Assembly: GCA_963802375.1 (NCBI GenBank)
Contig: CAWDIJ010000010.1
Coordinates: forward strand, 62,001 to 126,000
Direction of reading: 5' to 3'
Length of the DNA stretch: 64,000 nucleotides
Origin: JACDAN01 sp963802375
GTDB taxonomy: Bacteria; Actinomycetota; Thermoleophilia; Gaiellales; Gaiellaceae
The notes beneath the pieces are model-generated. The model was not told where the DNA came from and ran no database searches. It was given only the letters and a program-made list of their open reading frames with translations. How positions within the stretch are numbered: position 1 is the first letter of the stretch; each line of letters begins with the position of its first letter. The translations under genes were made by a program, and so were the position numbers. Positions 35,251-45,408 of the stretch are shown piece by piece.

Positions 35251-36396
35251 ATGCGTTCACCGAGAACCCGCAACATCATCGCCTCAGTGCTCGGTGTGCT
35301 TGCCGTCCTCCTCCTCGTGGTGGGCACGGTGGCGATCTGGGCGCGGGTGACGGTGACGAGCAGCGAGCGAGTCGCCGACCTCGCCGTCGACGCCTTCGAC
35401 GAAGCCGAGGTGCAGGCGGCCCTCTCCGACTACATCACGAACCTCGTCTTCACCGCCGTTGACGTCGACGCCGCGCTGACTGCGGTGCTGCCCGATCAGC
35501 TCCAGAGCCTCGAGCCGTTGCTCGCCGGCGGCGCGCGGACCGCCGTCGATCGAGGTGTGGCCGTGCTGCTGGCGCAACGAGAGACCGAGACGGTGTTCCG
35601 GCGGCTCGCCGAGCGGGCGCACCGTGCCGCGATGCGGCTGCTGCAGGGTGATGGCCTGCTCGACGGGATCTCGGTGAACGACGGCGCAGTGACCCTGAAC
35701 CTGCTCCCGCTCGTCGGCCGAGCCGCCACCCGACTCCAGGACCTCGGGCTCTTCCAGGACCTCCAGATCCCGGAGCTCTCAGCGGACGGCGATCCGACGG
35801 AGCAGATCGCCGAGCTCGAGGACGCGATCGGTCGGGATCTACCGGACGATTTCGGGCAGCTGGTCGTCTATCAGAGCGACAACATCGCCAACGCGCAGGC
35901 TTCGTTGCAGAGCGCCCAGCAGGCGGCCGCCTTCGCCAAGCGGGCGATGTGGCTCGTCATCGCCCTGTCTGTCGTGCTGCTGGTCGCCGCAGTCCTCGTC
36001 GCCGCCAACCGCTGGCGGGCCGTCTTCGTGCTCGGCCTCGGTGTCATCGCCGCCATCGTGGTCATGCGCGGCGCGGTCGAGCGCGTCGTTGCGGCGGCGC
36101 CGGACATCGCCCAGCAGCCCGGAGGCCAGGCCGCGATCAGGGCGATCGTGGGTGGTGCCGCGACGAGCTTGATGCGACTGGCGGCGTTCATCTTGCTGCT
36201 CGCCGTCGTCGCCGTCGTCGTGGCCATGGCGATCCGACGGTGGCGGCGGGAGGACATCATCCTCGCCGTTGGCGTCGTCGTCGGCGCGCTCGTCGTCATC
36301 CTGCTCGGCCTCTCGATCTGGACGCTGCTCGTGGGACTCGTCTTGGCGGTCGCCGTCGTCCTCGTCACGCCACGGGTGTTACACCGCGCTCCGTGA
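35251..36396 (+). CDS. Integral membrane protein, unrecognised
   Basis: 381 residues, intact. TM1 IIASVLGVLAVLLLVVGTVA, an extracytoplasmic helical domain of about 200 residues (ERVADLAVDAFDEAEVQAAL, ETVFRRLAERAHRAAMRLLQ, VTLNLLPLVGRAATRLQDLG, LPDDFGQLVVYQSDNIANAQ), then four to five C-terminal TM helices. The conserved-looking S-L-x-x-A-Q-Q-A-x-x-x-x-K coil precedes TM2. Similar proteins occur widely in actinobacteria without assigned function. GGGGCG precedes the ATG. It starts 39 bases from the divergent flippase gene and converges on mrpG. Confidence 0.65.
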   Translation: MRSPRTRNIIASVLGVLAVLLLVVGTVAIWARVTVTSSERVADLAVDAFDEAEVQAALSDYITNLVFTAVDVDAALTAVLPDQLQSLEPLLAGGARTAVDRGVAVLLAQRETETVFRRLAERAHRAAMRLLQGDGLLDGISVNDGAVTLNLLPLVGRAATRLQDLGLFQDLQIPELSADGDPTEQIAELEDAIGRDLPDDFGQLVVYQSDNIANAQASLQSAQQAAAFAKRAMWLVIALSVVLLVAAVLVAANRWRAVFVLGLGVIAAIVVMRGAVERVVAAAPDIAQQPGGQAAIRAIVGGAATSLMRLAAFILLLAVVAVVVAMAIRRWRREDIILAVGVVVGALVVILLGLSIWTLLVGLVLAVAVVLVTPRVLHRAP

Positions 36397-36455
36397 TCGT
36401 CGGCCTCGCCGCGGCGGGGCTCGTGCTGGCGCACTTCTACGGCGAGCTCGTCGGA

Positions 36456-36783
36456 TCAGGGAGCCGGCGGGGAGCGGTCGGCCAGCTCGTCGATGGCGTC
36501 GACCCGGCTGTGCGATGCCACGAGCGTGGTAGGTGGCCCTGGCGAGGAGTGACGCACTGATCGGGAGCGTCAGGAACTGCAGCGCGGCGGCGCCGATCGC
36601 CGACGTGATGTCGTTGGCTGTCGGCAGCACGAACACCGATCCGATGGCAACGAGGCCGACGCCGACGGTCGATGCCTTCGTCAGCGCGTGCATGCGGGCC
36701 AGAGCGTCGGGGAAGCGGACGACGCCGATCGCCCCGAGCAGCACGAGCACGGCACCGACGAGCGTGACGGCGCTCCCGATCAC
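36456..36783 (-). CDS. mrpG: Na+/H+ antiporter subunit G
   Basis: About 109 residues. VIGSAVTLVGAVLVLLGAIG, VVRFPDALARMHALTKASTV and GAAALQFLTLPISASLLARA are typical of MnhG/PhaG (RFPD-x-x-x-R-x-H). After one indel near 36510 the C-terminus reads HSRVDAIDELADRSPPAP to the stop. Last gene of the Mrp operon; GTG start overlaps the mrpF stop. Part of the multisubunit membrane complex that exchanges Na+ for H+. Confidence 0.8.
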
Positions 36784-37032
36784 TCGCCGCGCCCTTCGAT
36801 GAACCGGGCGACCACCGACGTGCTCACGAACGACACGAGCGCGAGGACGACGGCCGTCGGCAAGAAGGCGCCACGCCCGGTGTCCATGGCGTTGCACGAT
36901 CACGATGCTCATGCCGGACACGATGACGCCGTCGATGCCGATGACGCGGTCGGAGAGGGACGGTCCGACGATGGCTCGTCCGGTGAACAGCACGGCGGCC
37001 AAGTGCAGGACGACATAGGCGGCCTCGATCAC
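36780..37032 (-). CDS. mrpF: Na+/H+ antiporter subunit F, frameshifted
   Basis: About 84 residues: VIEAAYVVLHLAAVLFTGRA, IVGPSLSDRVIGIDGVIVSG, MSIVIVQ, then across an indel near 36890 GAFLPTAVVLALVSFVSTSV and ARFIEGRGE. RxxxGPSxxDRV is the MnhF hallmark. GTG start overlaps the mrpE stop by GTGA. Confidence 0.8.
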
Positions 37033-37527
37033 GATGGGCTCCCCTCCGCCGCTCCGAACGGCGGCGACCGCAAGGTCGGTGAGCCGCCGGACATCACGGC
37101 GCACCTGCTCGACGTCCTCGAGGTGCAGCACGTGGACGTAGAGCACCGGCGGATCGAGGCTCAGCTCGACCGGCATGGTCCCCGGCGCCAACGCCAACAG
37201 GTTGGTGATCACGGTCAGCAGCTCGTCGGAGCACTCCGGCAGCTCGACGCCGACGATGGCGGTGTGGATGCGCGACCGGCGGGCGACGATCTCGCGGGTC
37301 AGCACGACGTTGGAGCGGACCAGGTCGGCCAGGAAGTGCCCGACCAGCCGGGCGACGGCGATCGGGCCGCATGACCAGCGGACGGTCCGGGCCGCGGAGC
37401 GCCGGGGACGAGCGTCACGAGGACCGCACCGACCAGCAGTCCGCTGATGATGTTGGCTGACGGACGCCGAGCCCCAGAGCAGCACCCAGATGGCGGCGAG
37501 CACGACGATGACTGCTGCAGATCTCAT
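37029..37527 (-). CDS. mrpE: Na+/H+ antiporter subunit E, frameshifted
   Basis: About 165 residues. MRSAAVIVVLAAIWVLLWGS with a second membrane stretch, then VARLVGHFLADLVRSNVVLT, NLLALAPGTMPVELSLDPPV and LYVHVLHLEDVEQVRRDVRR. The L-T-P-G-T-like motif (here LAPGT) and VH-x-L are MnhE hallmarks. Indels lie near 37380-37460 and at the GGAGGGG run near 37040. ATG overlaps the mrpD stop. Confidence 0.8.
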
Positions 37528-39021
37528 GGCGTCAGCACCGCCTCGATGTAGTGGTTCGGGTCGACGAGGTCGGCGGCGGCTCGGTCGCTGAGGTCGTACA
37601 GCGGGCCAGCACCGACGCCGATGGCGAGGGTGAGGGCGGCGAGCACGGCAGTCGGAGCGAGCATCAGGCGGGGGAGGCGCCGCGGCGACTTGGCGGGTGC
37701 ATCGTCTCGCTCCGCTGCCCCGATCGCGGGCTCCAGAAGACACTGACCCAGACCTTGAAGATCGAGAACAGCGTGAGCAGGCTGACCATCACACCGACGG
37801 CCAGGATGGCCCACTCGGCGGACCGTGCGGTCGCGTCGAAGAGTCCGAACTTGGCGACGAACCCGGAGAACGGCGGGATCCCGGCCAGGCTCAGCGCCGG
37901 CAGCAGGAACAACACGGCGATCAACGGGTGCCGTCGCCATCATGTTGCCGAGGCGGTTGAGCCGGCTCGTTCCGCCGGCGTGCTCGATCAGGCCGCCGAC
38001 CAGGAACAGCGTCGTCTTGACGACGATGTGGTGGACGATGGCGTAGACCGCGCCGGCGATTCCGGCCAGCGTGAACAGCCCAAGACCCATGATGATGTAG
38101 CCGATCTGGCTGATGATGTAGAACGAGAAGATCCGCTTGATGTCCTCCTGGGCGATGGCGCCGAGGATGCCGACGATCATGGTCAGCCCGGCCACGACGA
38201 GCAGGAGCGTGGCGGGGCGGCTGTCGCTCGGGAACAGCAGCGTCTGCGTGCGGATGATGGCGTAGAGGCCGACTTTCGTGAGCAGGCCGGCGAAGATCGC
38301 CGTCACCGCCGCCGGCGCCGTCGGGTAGCTGTCGGGGAGCCAGAAGTAGAGCGGGAACAGCGCCGCCTTGATGCCGAAGACGACGAGCAGCAGGCCGGCC
38401 AGCGCCGCCCGCACGCCGGCCGGGAGCTCGGCGATGCGGCCGACGAGGTCGGCCAGGTTCATCGTGCCGGTGGCCGCATACATGAACGCCAGGGTGAGGA
38501 GGAACAGGACGGATGCCATGAGGCTGATGACGACGTAGGTCATGCCGGAGCGGACTTGCTCCAGTCGACCGCCGAGCGTCATCAGGACGTAGCTCGCGGT
38601 GAGCATCATCTCGATGGCCACGAACAGGTCGAAGAGGTCGCCGGTGAGGAAGGCGGCGGACACGCCGGCGGCGAGCATCAGGTACGTCGGACTGGAAGCC
38701 GACGTGGTTGCGCTCCACGCCCGGCTGGCCGATGGCGTAGATCAGGACGGCGAGCAGCACGATGGATGCCGTTGCGAGCATGATCGCCGACAGCCGATCG
38801 GCGACGAGCGTGATGCCGAGCGGCGCTGGCCAGTCACCGGCCTGCACGACGACGATCCCCTCACGGTCGACGTGCTGCAGGATGACGATCGACAGCACGA
38901 CGAGTGCCGTCAGCGTCGTGATGCCGATGATCCGCTGCGCCGACCGGTAGCGACCGCACAGGATCGACAGCGCGGCGGCGATGAGGGGCAGGACGATCGG
39001 AGCAGGCAGCACAGCGTTCAT
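37524..39021 (-). CDS. mrpD: Na+/H+ antiporter subunit D, frameshifted
   Basis: About 499 residues, a proton-pumping NuoN/L-like subunit. MNAVLPAPIVLPLIAAALSI, ADRLSAIMLATASIVLLAVL, LFDLFVAIEMMLTASYVLMT, GIKAALFPLYFWLPDSYPTA (conserved Lys), DIKRIFSFYIISQIGYIIMG, VYAIVHHIVVKTTLFLVGGL and LPALSLAGIPPFSGFVAKFG. Frame changes near 38690, 37950 and 37720. ATGA overlaps at both ends. Confidence 0.85.
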
Positions 39022-39441
39022 GCGACGACTCCGGGCTCGGTCGCCTCTTCCTCGGACGGCCTCCTCGATGTCCGCGTCGGCGACCTCGATGTCGGGGCCG
39101 GCCTTGCCGACGGCGCGGTCGTCGGGGTCGTCGGACACCTCGTCGTCGTCGGTCAGCAGCCAGCTGCGGTAGGCGAACGCGAGCAGCAGCGCCGTGACGC
39201 CGAAGCTGATGACGATCGCCGTCAGCACGAGCGCTTGCGGGACCGGGTCGGCGAAGTCACTCTGATCGCCGGTGCCGATGATCGGCGCGCTGCCCCGCTT
39301 GGACGTCGTGACGAACACGATGTTGGCGCCGTGGCCGATCAGTCCGAGGCCGATGATCAGCCGCGACAGCTTGCGCTGCATGAGGAGGTAGGTGCCGATG
39401 CCGAACAGCACTGCCGCCGTGGCGGCCATCAGCACGCTCAC
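39018..39441 (-). CDS. mrpC: Na+/H+ antiporter subunit C, frameshifted near the end
   Basis: About 141 residues. VSVLMAATAAVLFGIGTYLL, MQRKLSRLIIGLGLIGHGAN, DQSDFADPVPQALVLTAIVI and SFGVTALLLAFAYRSWLLTD are the NuoK-like MnhC core (G-x-x-L-I-x-H-x-x-N and DPxPQALVLTAIVI). An acidic C-tail ends EEEATEPGVVA after one indel near 39055. Couples to mrpD (ATGA) and to the upstream A/B subunit (GTGA). Confidence 0.85.
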
Positions 39442-42207
39442 GCCGTCGGCTCGCTGGCTCGCTCGGCCGGCTCGCTTCGTCGTTGCCGTCACCGGGTCGT
39501 CACCGAACGACTCGAAGACCATCAGGGCCAGCCCGATGACGACGAGGTACACGCCGATGTCGAAGGCCAGCGCTGACGTCAGCTTCACGGTGCCGAACAG
39601 CGGCAGGTCGAGCGTCAGCGCTCCGCTCTCGAGCAGCGACCCGCCGAAGAACAGCGGCACCACCGACGTCGACGGACGGAGATCAGCAGGCCGGCACCGA
39701 GGATCGTCCAGGGATGGCCACGCGAGAGCTGGCGCACGGCCGGCAACCCTCCCTGGACGTAGCGCAGGGCGATCGCCGCTCCCGCCACGATGCCGCCGAC
39801 GAACCCTCCGCCTGGCTGGTTGTGCCCGGCGAACAGCAACCAGATGGAGCCGACCATCACCGCGGCGAACACGATGCGCACGGAGACGTCGAGGGTCACC
39901 AACCGGGTGATCGCACCGGCGGTGGCACAGGGTGCTCTGGCTGACCGACGGGGGTCGGTCGCCGCCCGGCGCGGGCGAGGGCGACGGTGCCGATGGCGGC
40001 CGCGGTGAGCACCGTGATCTCGCCGAGCGTGTCGAGGCCGCGGAAGTCGACGAGGATGACGTTGACGACGTTGGCACCGTCGGCTTCCGGCACGGCGTCC
40101 TTGATCATCTCCTCGGAGACGGTGGTCGGTGGGTCGATCGCTCCGACGGCGAGCGTCAAGCCGAACACGACGACGGCGACGGTGCTGGCGACGGCGTACC
40201 GCAGGACACGGCGCGGCGGCACGACTCGTTCGAACTTGTCGGGCAGGCGGCGCAGAACGAGGACGAAGAGCACCGTCGTCAGCGTCTCGATGGCAACCTG
40301 GGTCAGCGCGAGGTCGGGTGCACCCTGGGCGACGAACAGGCCCGCCATCACGTAGCCGACCAGGCCGAGGAGGAGGGCACCGGCGAATCGGCGGCGCACG
40401 ATCGCCGCCGCCAGCGCGCTCGGCGATGAGCAGCGCCGACAGCACGACGTGGACGGGGATCTCCACGAGCCTGCGGCCAGCCGGTCCACCAGTCGCCGCT
40501 GAGGAGCAGGACGCCGGGGACGACCATGGCCGTGAACAGGATGATGCCGAGGTAGAGCGGCAGCGAGCCCGGCTGGGCGATGGCGGTGGCGCGGTTGGCC
40601 GACGCGTTGACGCCGCGGAGCGTCTCCCGGTAGCCGTCAGCGGCGCTCGGCACGGCGGTTCCGAGGCGAAGCACGCGGGCCACCGCCGGTCCGGCGGCGT
40701 AGACGATGGCGCCGCCGACCAGCGCGACGAGGGAGAGGACGAGCGGGAGGTTGACGCCGTGCCACACCGCGAGGTGCACCGGTTCGGTGAGCGTCGTCGA
40801 GCGAGGCGGCGGAGACGTCGACGAGGCCATCGACGAGGCCGGGGAAGCAGCCGAGGATCACGGTGACGGCGGCCAGCACGGCGGCGGGTGCGACGAAAGT
40901 GGCTCCCGGGGCCCGCGCCGTGTCGGCTGCAGCCCGCGGCTCGGTCGCCAAGCCGGCCGAGGGCACCGGCGGCGAAGCGGTAGCTGTAGGCCGCGGTGAG
41001 GATCGAACCGGCGACGACGCCCGCCAACGCAGGACCGGTCAGCGCGCCGAAGGCCTCCTCCTTGGAGATGAAGCCGAACATCAGCGGGATGCCCGCCATC
41101 GATGCCGCGGCGACGAGGGTGACGACCACCGCCGGTACCCAACCGGAGGCGGGCGGGGCAACCGCCGAAGATCACGCGTCCCGTGCTGGTGGTCGAGGAT
41201 CCCGACGGACATGAAGGCCGCCGCCTTGAAGGCGGCATGGGCCAGCAGGAGCACGCTGCCGGCGACCATCGCGTCCGGCGATGCCCCAGCCGAGCACGGC
41301 CATCATGAACCCGAGCTGGCTGACGGTGCCGAGCGCAAGGAGGAGCTTGAGGTCGTGTCTGACGCAGTGCCCGCAGACCGGCAAGGAGCATCGTGGCGAT
41401 GCCGACGGTCGCGACGACAGGCCTCCACATCGCGACGGTGGCGAATGCGGGCGCCAACCTGGCGACGAGGTAGACGCCGGCCTTGACCATCGTCGCCGAG
41501 TGCAGGTAGGCGCTGACCGGCGTGGGGGCGACCATCGCCGCCGGGAGCCAGCTGTGGAACGGGTACTGGGCGGACTTGGTGAACGCCCCGAGGAGGATCA
41601 GGACGAGCGCGACGGTCACCGTCGTCCCCGACGGCGGATCACCGAGGATGGCGCTCAGCTGGTACGTGCCGGCGGCCTGGCCCAGCACGATGAAGCCGGC
41701 GAGCATGGCGAGGCTGCCGGCGCCGGTGATCAGCAGCGCCTGGAGTGCCGCAGCTCTGGCCCGCGGGTCGGTGTGGCGATTGCCGATCAGCAGGAAGGAG
41801 GTCACCGACGTGAGCTCCCAGAAGCCGTACAGCACGAGGAGGTCGTCGGACATGACGAGCCCGGTCATGGCGCCGCCGAAGAGCACGAGCAGTCCCATGA
41901 GACGCGTCGGTGGCTGGTCGAAGTAGCGCGCCGAGTACGCCACGACGAGCACACCGATGCCGGCGACGAGCAGGAGCATCAGGGCGGCGAAGCCGTCGAC
42001 GAGTAGATCGAGCTCGACGCCGAGCTCGGGGATCCACTGGACGGACTCGTCGATGCCGGCGGCGATGTCGTCGCGGCGGACGAGCAGCCACACGAGCGTC
42101 GCCACGGCAGGAACGGCGGCGACGAGGTAGGTGCTGCGCCCGAGGGCTCGTCCAACCCCCAGCACGAGCAACCCGGTGACGAGGTAGAGCAGCAGCAGCA
42201 CCGTCAC
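39438..42207 (-). CDS. mrpA: Na+/H+ antiporter fused subunits A and B, multiply frameshifted
   Basis: About 920 residues. The NuoL-like N-terminal part: LMGLLVLFGGAMTGLVMSDD, LVLYGFWELTSVTSFLLIGN, GAFTKSAQYPFHSWLPAAMV, TPVSAYLHSATMVKAGVYLV, LKLLLALGTVSQLGFMMAVL and MAGIPLMFGFISKEEAFGAL. A DUF4040/MrpB-like module follows (YVMAGLFVAQGAPDLALTQV, NVVNVILVDFRGLDTLGEIT), then an MnhB domain (FAGHNQPGGGFVGGIVAGAA, SALAFDIGVYLVVIGLALMV). No start or coupling site is seen between the DUF4040 and MnhB parts, and A-B fusion is common in actinobacteria. About eight indels lie between 41375 and 39660. GTG start; TAAGGT lies eleven bases upstream of it. Confidence 0.8.
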
Positions 42208-42228
42208 GGTGCCAGCCGACCTTAATGT

Positions 42229-42312
42229 CGGGCTCGGCTCGCAAGCAGGTTGCTCGCCTCGCCTGCCGTGCTCGCCGCCGCCGCTTCGCAGCGGCGTCTC
42301 ACCCACCTGCCT
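42229..42312 (+). repeat. Dispersed intergenic repeat, copy E (subtype II)
   Basis: GCTCGGCTCGCAAGCAGGTT, GCTCGCCTCGCCTGCC, the hairpin GCCGCCGCTTCGCAGCGGC, then TCTCACCCACCTGCC. It lies between the divergent mrpA and amidase genes. Confidence 0.85.
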
Positions 42313-42356
42313 TCGAGACCGGAGCGAGCGCCAAACGACGCCGGGATGCCAGAGTC

Positions 42357-43809
42357 GTGCGCGTGGACCTGACGCAACGGCCGGCGACGGAGTTGATCGA
42401 GCTCTACCGCAGGCGGGAGGCATCACCGGTCGAGGTCACGACGGCCGTGCTCGGCCGCATCGAGGCGCTGGATGAGGTGCTCAACGCGTTCTGCCTCGTC
42501 GCCGCGGACGAGGCGATGGATTCGGCGCGGGTGAGCGAGCAGCGGTGGCAGCGCGGCGCACCGGTGGGACCGCTCGACGGGGTGCCGACGTGCCTGAAGG
42601 ATCTCCTGCTGACCCGGGGTTGGCCGACGCGGCGGGGCAGCCGGACCGTCGATGTCGATCAGCCGTGGGACACCGACGCGCCGGTCACGGCCCGGTTGCG
42701 CGAGGCGGGTGCGGTGCTGATCGGCAAGACCACGACGCCCGAGTTCGGATGCAAGGCGGAGACGAACTCGCCGCTGACAGGGCTGACCCGCAACCCGTGG
42801 GATCCGGCGAAGTCGCCGGGCGGGTCCTCGGGCGGCACGGCGGCAGCCGTGGCGGCCGGGCTCGGCCCGCTCGGCGTCGGCACCGACGGCGCCGGATCGG
42901 TCCGCATCCCCGCCGCGTTCTGCGGCAACGTCGGGTTCAAGCCGAGCTTCGGCCGCGTGCCGGCCTACCCGTTGTCGCCGTTCGGCACGGTGTCCCACAT
43001 CGGACCGCACACGATGAGCGTCGCCGACGCGGCGTTGATGTTGAACGTGCTGAAGCAGCCGGACCCGAGGGACTGGACGTCGCTGCCGCCCGACGCGAGC
43101 GATCTGCGCGTGGGGTTGGAGGACGGCGTGGCCGGATTGCGGGTGGCGTACTCGCCGACACTCGGCTATGCCCGTGTGGACGCCGAGGTGGCGGCCGCCG
43201 TCGAGGTCGCCGTCGGTGAGCTGGCCTCGCTCGGCGCCGTGGTAGAGGTCGGTGGATCCGGGCTTCGAGGACCCGCTGGAGATCACCACGGGCCTGTGGT
43301 TCACCGGCGCATGGACGCTGTGGAACACGCTGACGCCCGAGCAGCAGGCGGTGACCGATCCCGACTTCACGGCGCAGGCGGAACTGGGCGCGGCGCTCAG
43401 CAACCTGGACGTGCAGCGGCTGCACCTCCGGCGTGGCGAGCTGGGGTCGCTGATGCGCCGGTTCATGACCCGCTACGACCTGCTCGTCACGCCGGCGGTC
43501 GCCATGCCGGCGTTCGAGGCCCGGCCGGCCGGCCACACCCCGATGACGCCCGAGTCGATGCTCGGGTTCACGCCGTTCTCGTACCCGTTCAACCTGACCC
43601 AGCAGCCGGCGATCACCGTGCCGTGCGGCCTGACCTCTGAGCGCTCAACCTCGCCCGGTCTGCCGATCGGTCTCCAGCTCGTCGGCCCGATGTTCGCCGA
43701 CGCCCTCGTCCTGCGCGCCGCCCGCGCCTACGAGCACCTCCACCCCGTGCCCCGCCCACCTGTGGAAAAGACGGTTTTGAATCCCGGTCAACACCGTTTC
43801 CGACGGTGA
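42357..43809 (+). CDS. Amidase (amidase-signature family), one frameshift
   Basis: About 484 residues. VDLTQRPATELIELYRRREA, GPLDGVPTCLKDLLLTRGWP (catalytic Lys), NPWDPAKSPGGSSGGTAAAV (cis-Ser) and GVGTDGAGSVRIPAAFCGNV (nucleophile Ser) complete the Ser-cisSer-Lys triad. After a shift near 43245: EDPLEITTGLWFTGAWTLWN and PFSYPFNLTQQPAITVPCGL. The family includes indole-acetamide, aryl-amide and urea-type amidases. The last 15 residues and stop are supplied by the 54-bp repeat at 43771, so the natural C-terminus may have been altered. GTG at 42363 is an alternative start. Confidence 0.85.
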
Positions 43810-43824
43810 ATTTGCCAGAGAATC
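43771..43824 (-). repeat. 54-bp repeat, copy R3 (inverted)
   Basis: On the minus strand GATTCTCTGG at one end and GACCGGGATTCAAAACCG at the other, with a variable centre. It overlaps the amidase 3' end and is the mirror partner of the copy at 44730, both pointing with their CAAAACCG end away from the gene between them. Confidence 0.8.
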
Positions 43825-43831
43825 TGGTTGT

Positions 43832-44707
43832 TCACAGTTTCTCGTCGAGGTTCAGGCCCATCGGCATGACACTCGGCAGATCGCCGGTAGCGACGACGGC
43901 CTTCGCCAGCGGCGTGAGCGCGGCGAGGAGCTGCTGGAGCTCGTCGTCGCTGAGCGATGGCAAAGGCGGCGAGGGCGATGCGGTCGGTGCGCTCCTCGAC
44001 GTCAGCCTTGAGCGCTCGACCTTCCGCCGTCAGCTCCCCATCGGCGGTCAGCAGACCACGTTCGGCCAGCCCGGCGATGACCTGCTGCCACTCGACGTCG
44101 TCGTAGTCGCGGGCGACGGTCATCACGTCCCGGGTCGTGGCACCGGCGGCGACCTGCAGGACGTGGGCCTCTCGTCCCGCCACCCCGGCCGCGATCAGCG
44201 CCGCGACGTGGCCGTCGCCGCGGTGCTCGCGCAGGAGCGTGGCGGCGTGCCAGAGCACGTCGACCGGTTCCTCGGGCCACGGGAGCGCGGCGTTGGCGGC
44301 GAACAGCGGTCTGCCATCGAGCGGCGCTGCTCGGGCCGCCCGTCCGGCCAGTTCGACGGCCGTCGCCAGCTCGGCGTTCCATGTCGGCGCCGTCGAAGGC
44401 ACGCCGCAGGGCTGCGGTCGAGCCGGCTGGCTCGAGCCTCGAGCGCCACGTCGGGCGGCGCGAAGCCCCAGGCGTCCGGCAGCGCCTTCGCCACCCGCCA
44501 CGGGGAGAAGTTGTAGAAGATGGCGGTGACGAGCTCCGGTCCGACGGCGCCGAGCGGCGCCGCCCGCTGCGCGAAGTAGCCCATCCAGTACCCGCGGTAG
44601 CCGGCCGCCGCCAGCGCCGAGACCGGTTCCGGCGAGAAGTAGGTCACGGCGTGGATCGCCTCCAGCCGCCGCCACAGTGCCCTGGCCATCGACGCATCCC
44701 GTGTCAT
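43832..44707 (-). CDS. SCO6745-family protein, frameshifted
   Basis: About 290 residues. MTRDASMARALWRRLEAIHA, VTYFSPEPVSALAAAGYRGY, WMGYFAQRAAPLGAVGPELV, TAIFYNFSPWRVAKALPDAW; then after shifts near 44430 and 43970 FAANAALPWPEEPVDVLWHA, HRGDGHVAALIAAGVAGREA and VATGDLPSVMPMGLNLDEKL. It is a helical actinobacterial family with winged-helix features at its C-terminal half and no established function. The gene is enclosed by inverted 54-bp repeats 7 and 22 bases from its ends. Confidence 0.8.
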
Positions 44708-44729
44708 GGCGTCAGTGTGGCCGTTCGCG

Positions 44730-44783
44730 GATTCTCTGGAAGATTTGCCCTCGAAAACGAGCTTGACCGGGATTCAAAACCGG
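44730..44783 (+). repeat. 54-bp repeat, copy R1
   Basis: Starts GATTCTCTGGAAGATTTGCC and ends GACCGGGATTCAAAACCG. It fills the gap between the rhomboid stop codon (44784) and the SCO6745 start, and is less GC-rich than its surroundings. Confidence 0.8.
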
Positions 44784-45408
44784 TTAGGGGCTGTGGACAA
44801 GATCGGCGTCGGTGGGTTCGCGGCCGTGGACGTACCAGGCGGCGAGGATGCCGCCGATGGCGCCGAAGACGTGGCCGGTCCACGAGATGCCGGGGCGGGG
44901 GAGCAGGCCCCACAGGATCCCGCCGTAGAAGGCGAGGACGACGAGGCCGCCCAGGATCCACAGCACCCGGCCGGCGAAGAAGCCGCGTGTCACGAGATAC
45001 GTGAGGTAGCCGAACACCAGGCCGCTGGCCCCGATGTGGACCGTGCCCGGCGCGGCGAACAGCCACGTCCCGAGCCCGCTGACCACCGCGACGATGAGCG
45101 TGACCTGGAGGTAGCGGGTGACAGAACCCAGGGCGATGAACGCACCCGAGCACCAGGAACGGGATCGTGTTGGCGAAGAGGTGGGCGAACCCGGAATGGA
45201 GGAACGGGGCGAAGGCGATGCCGAACAGGCCACGCAGCGAACGCGGCTCGATGCCCCACGAGTCGAACGGTGTCGACGGCAGCACGTCGATGATCTCGAC
45301 CGCCCACATGACCGCCAACACGGCGACGACGGCGACCACCGGCTGCAACGGGTTCGTCGGCTTCGGCCGCTCGACGTCGGTCGACGGCTGGTCGGGCCGG
45401 CGGTTCAT
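44784..45408 (-). CDS. Rhomboid-family intramembrane serine protease, one frameshift
   Basis: About 208 residues with six TM helices. VVAVVAVLAVMWAVEIIDVL, RSLRGLFGIAFAPFLHSGFA, HLFANTIPFLVLG; after a shift near 45140 ALGSVTRYLQVTLIVAVVSG, TVHIGASGLVFGYLTYLVTR with the catalytic GASG serine, and ISWTGHVFGAIGGILAAWYV with the catalytic His. Both dyad residues are present, so it should cleave membrane substrates. Start ATG overlaps the stop of the MBL gene (ATGA). Confidence 0.85.

Noticed and set aside
36456..42207. Mrp genes as decayed pseudogenes
   Set aside because: All subunits keep their conserved motifs in some frame and all junction overlaps are intact; the breaks are isolated single-base events more consistent with sequence error.
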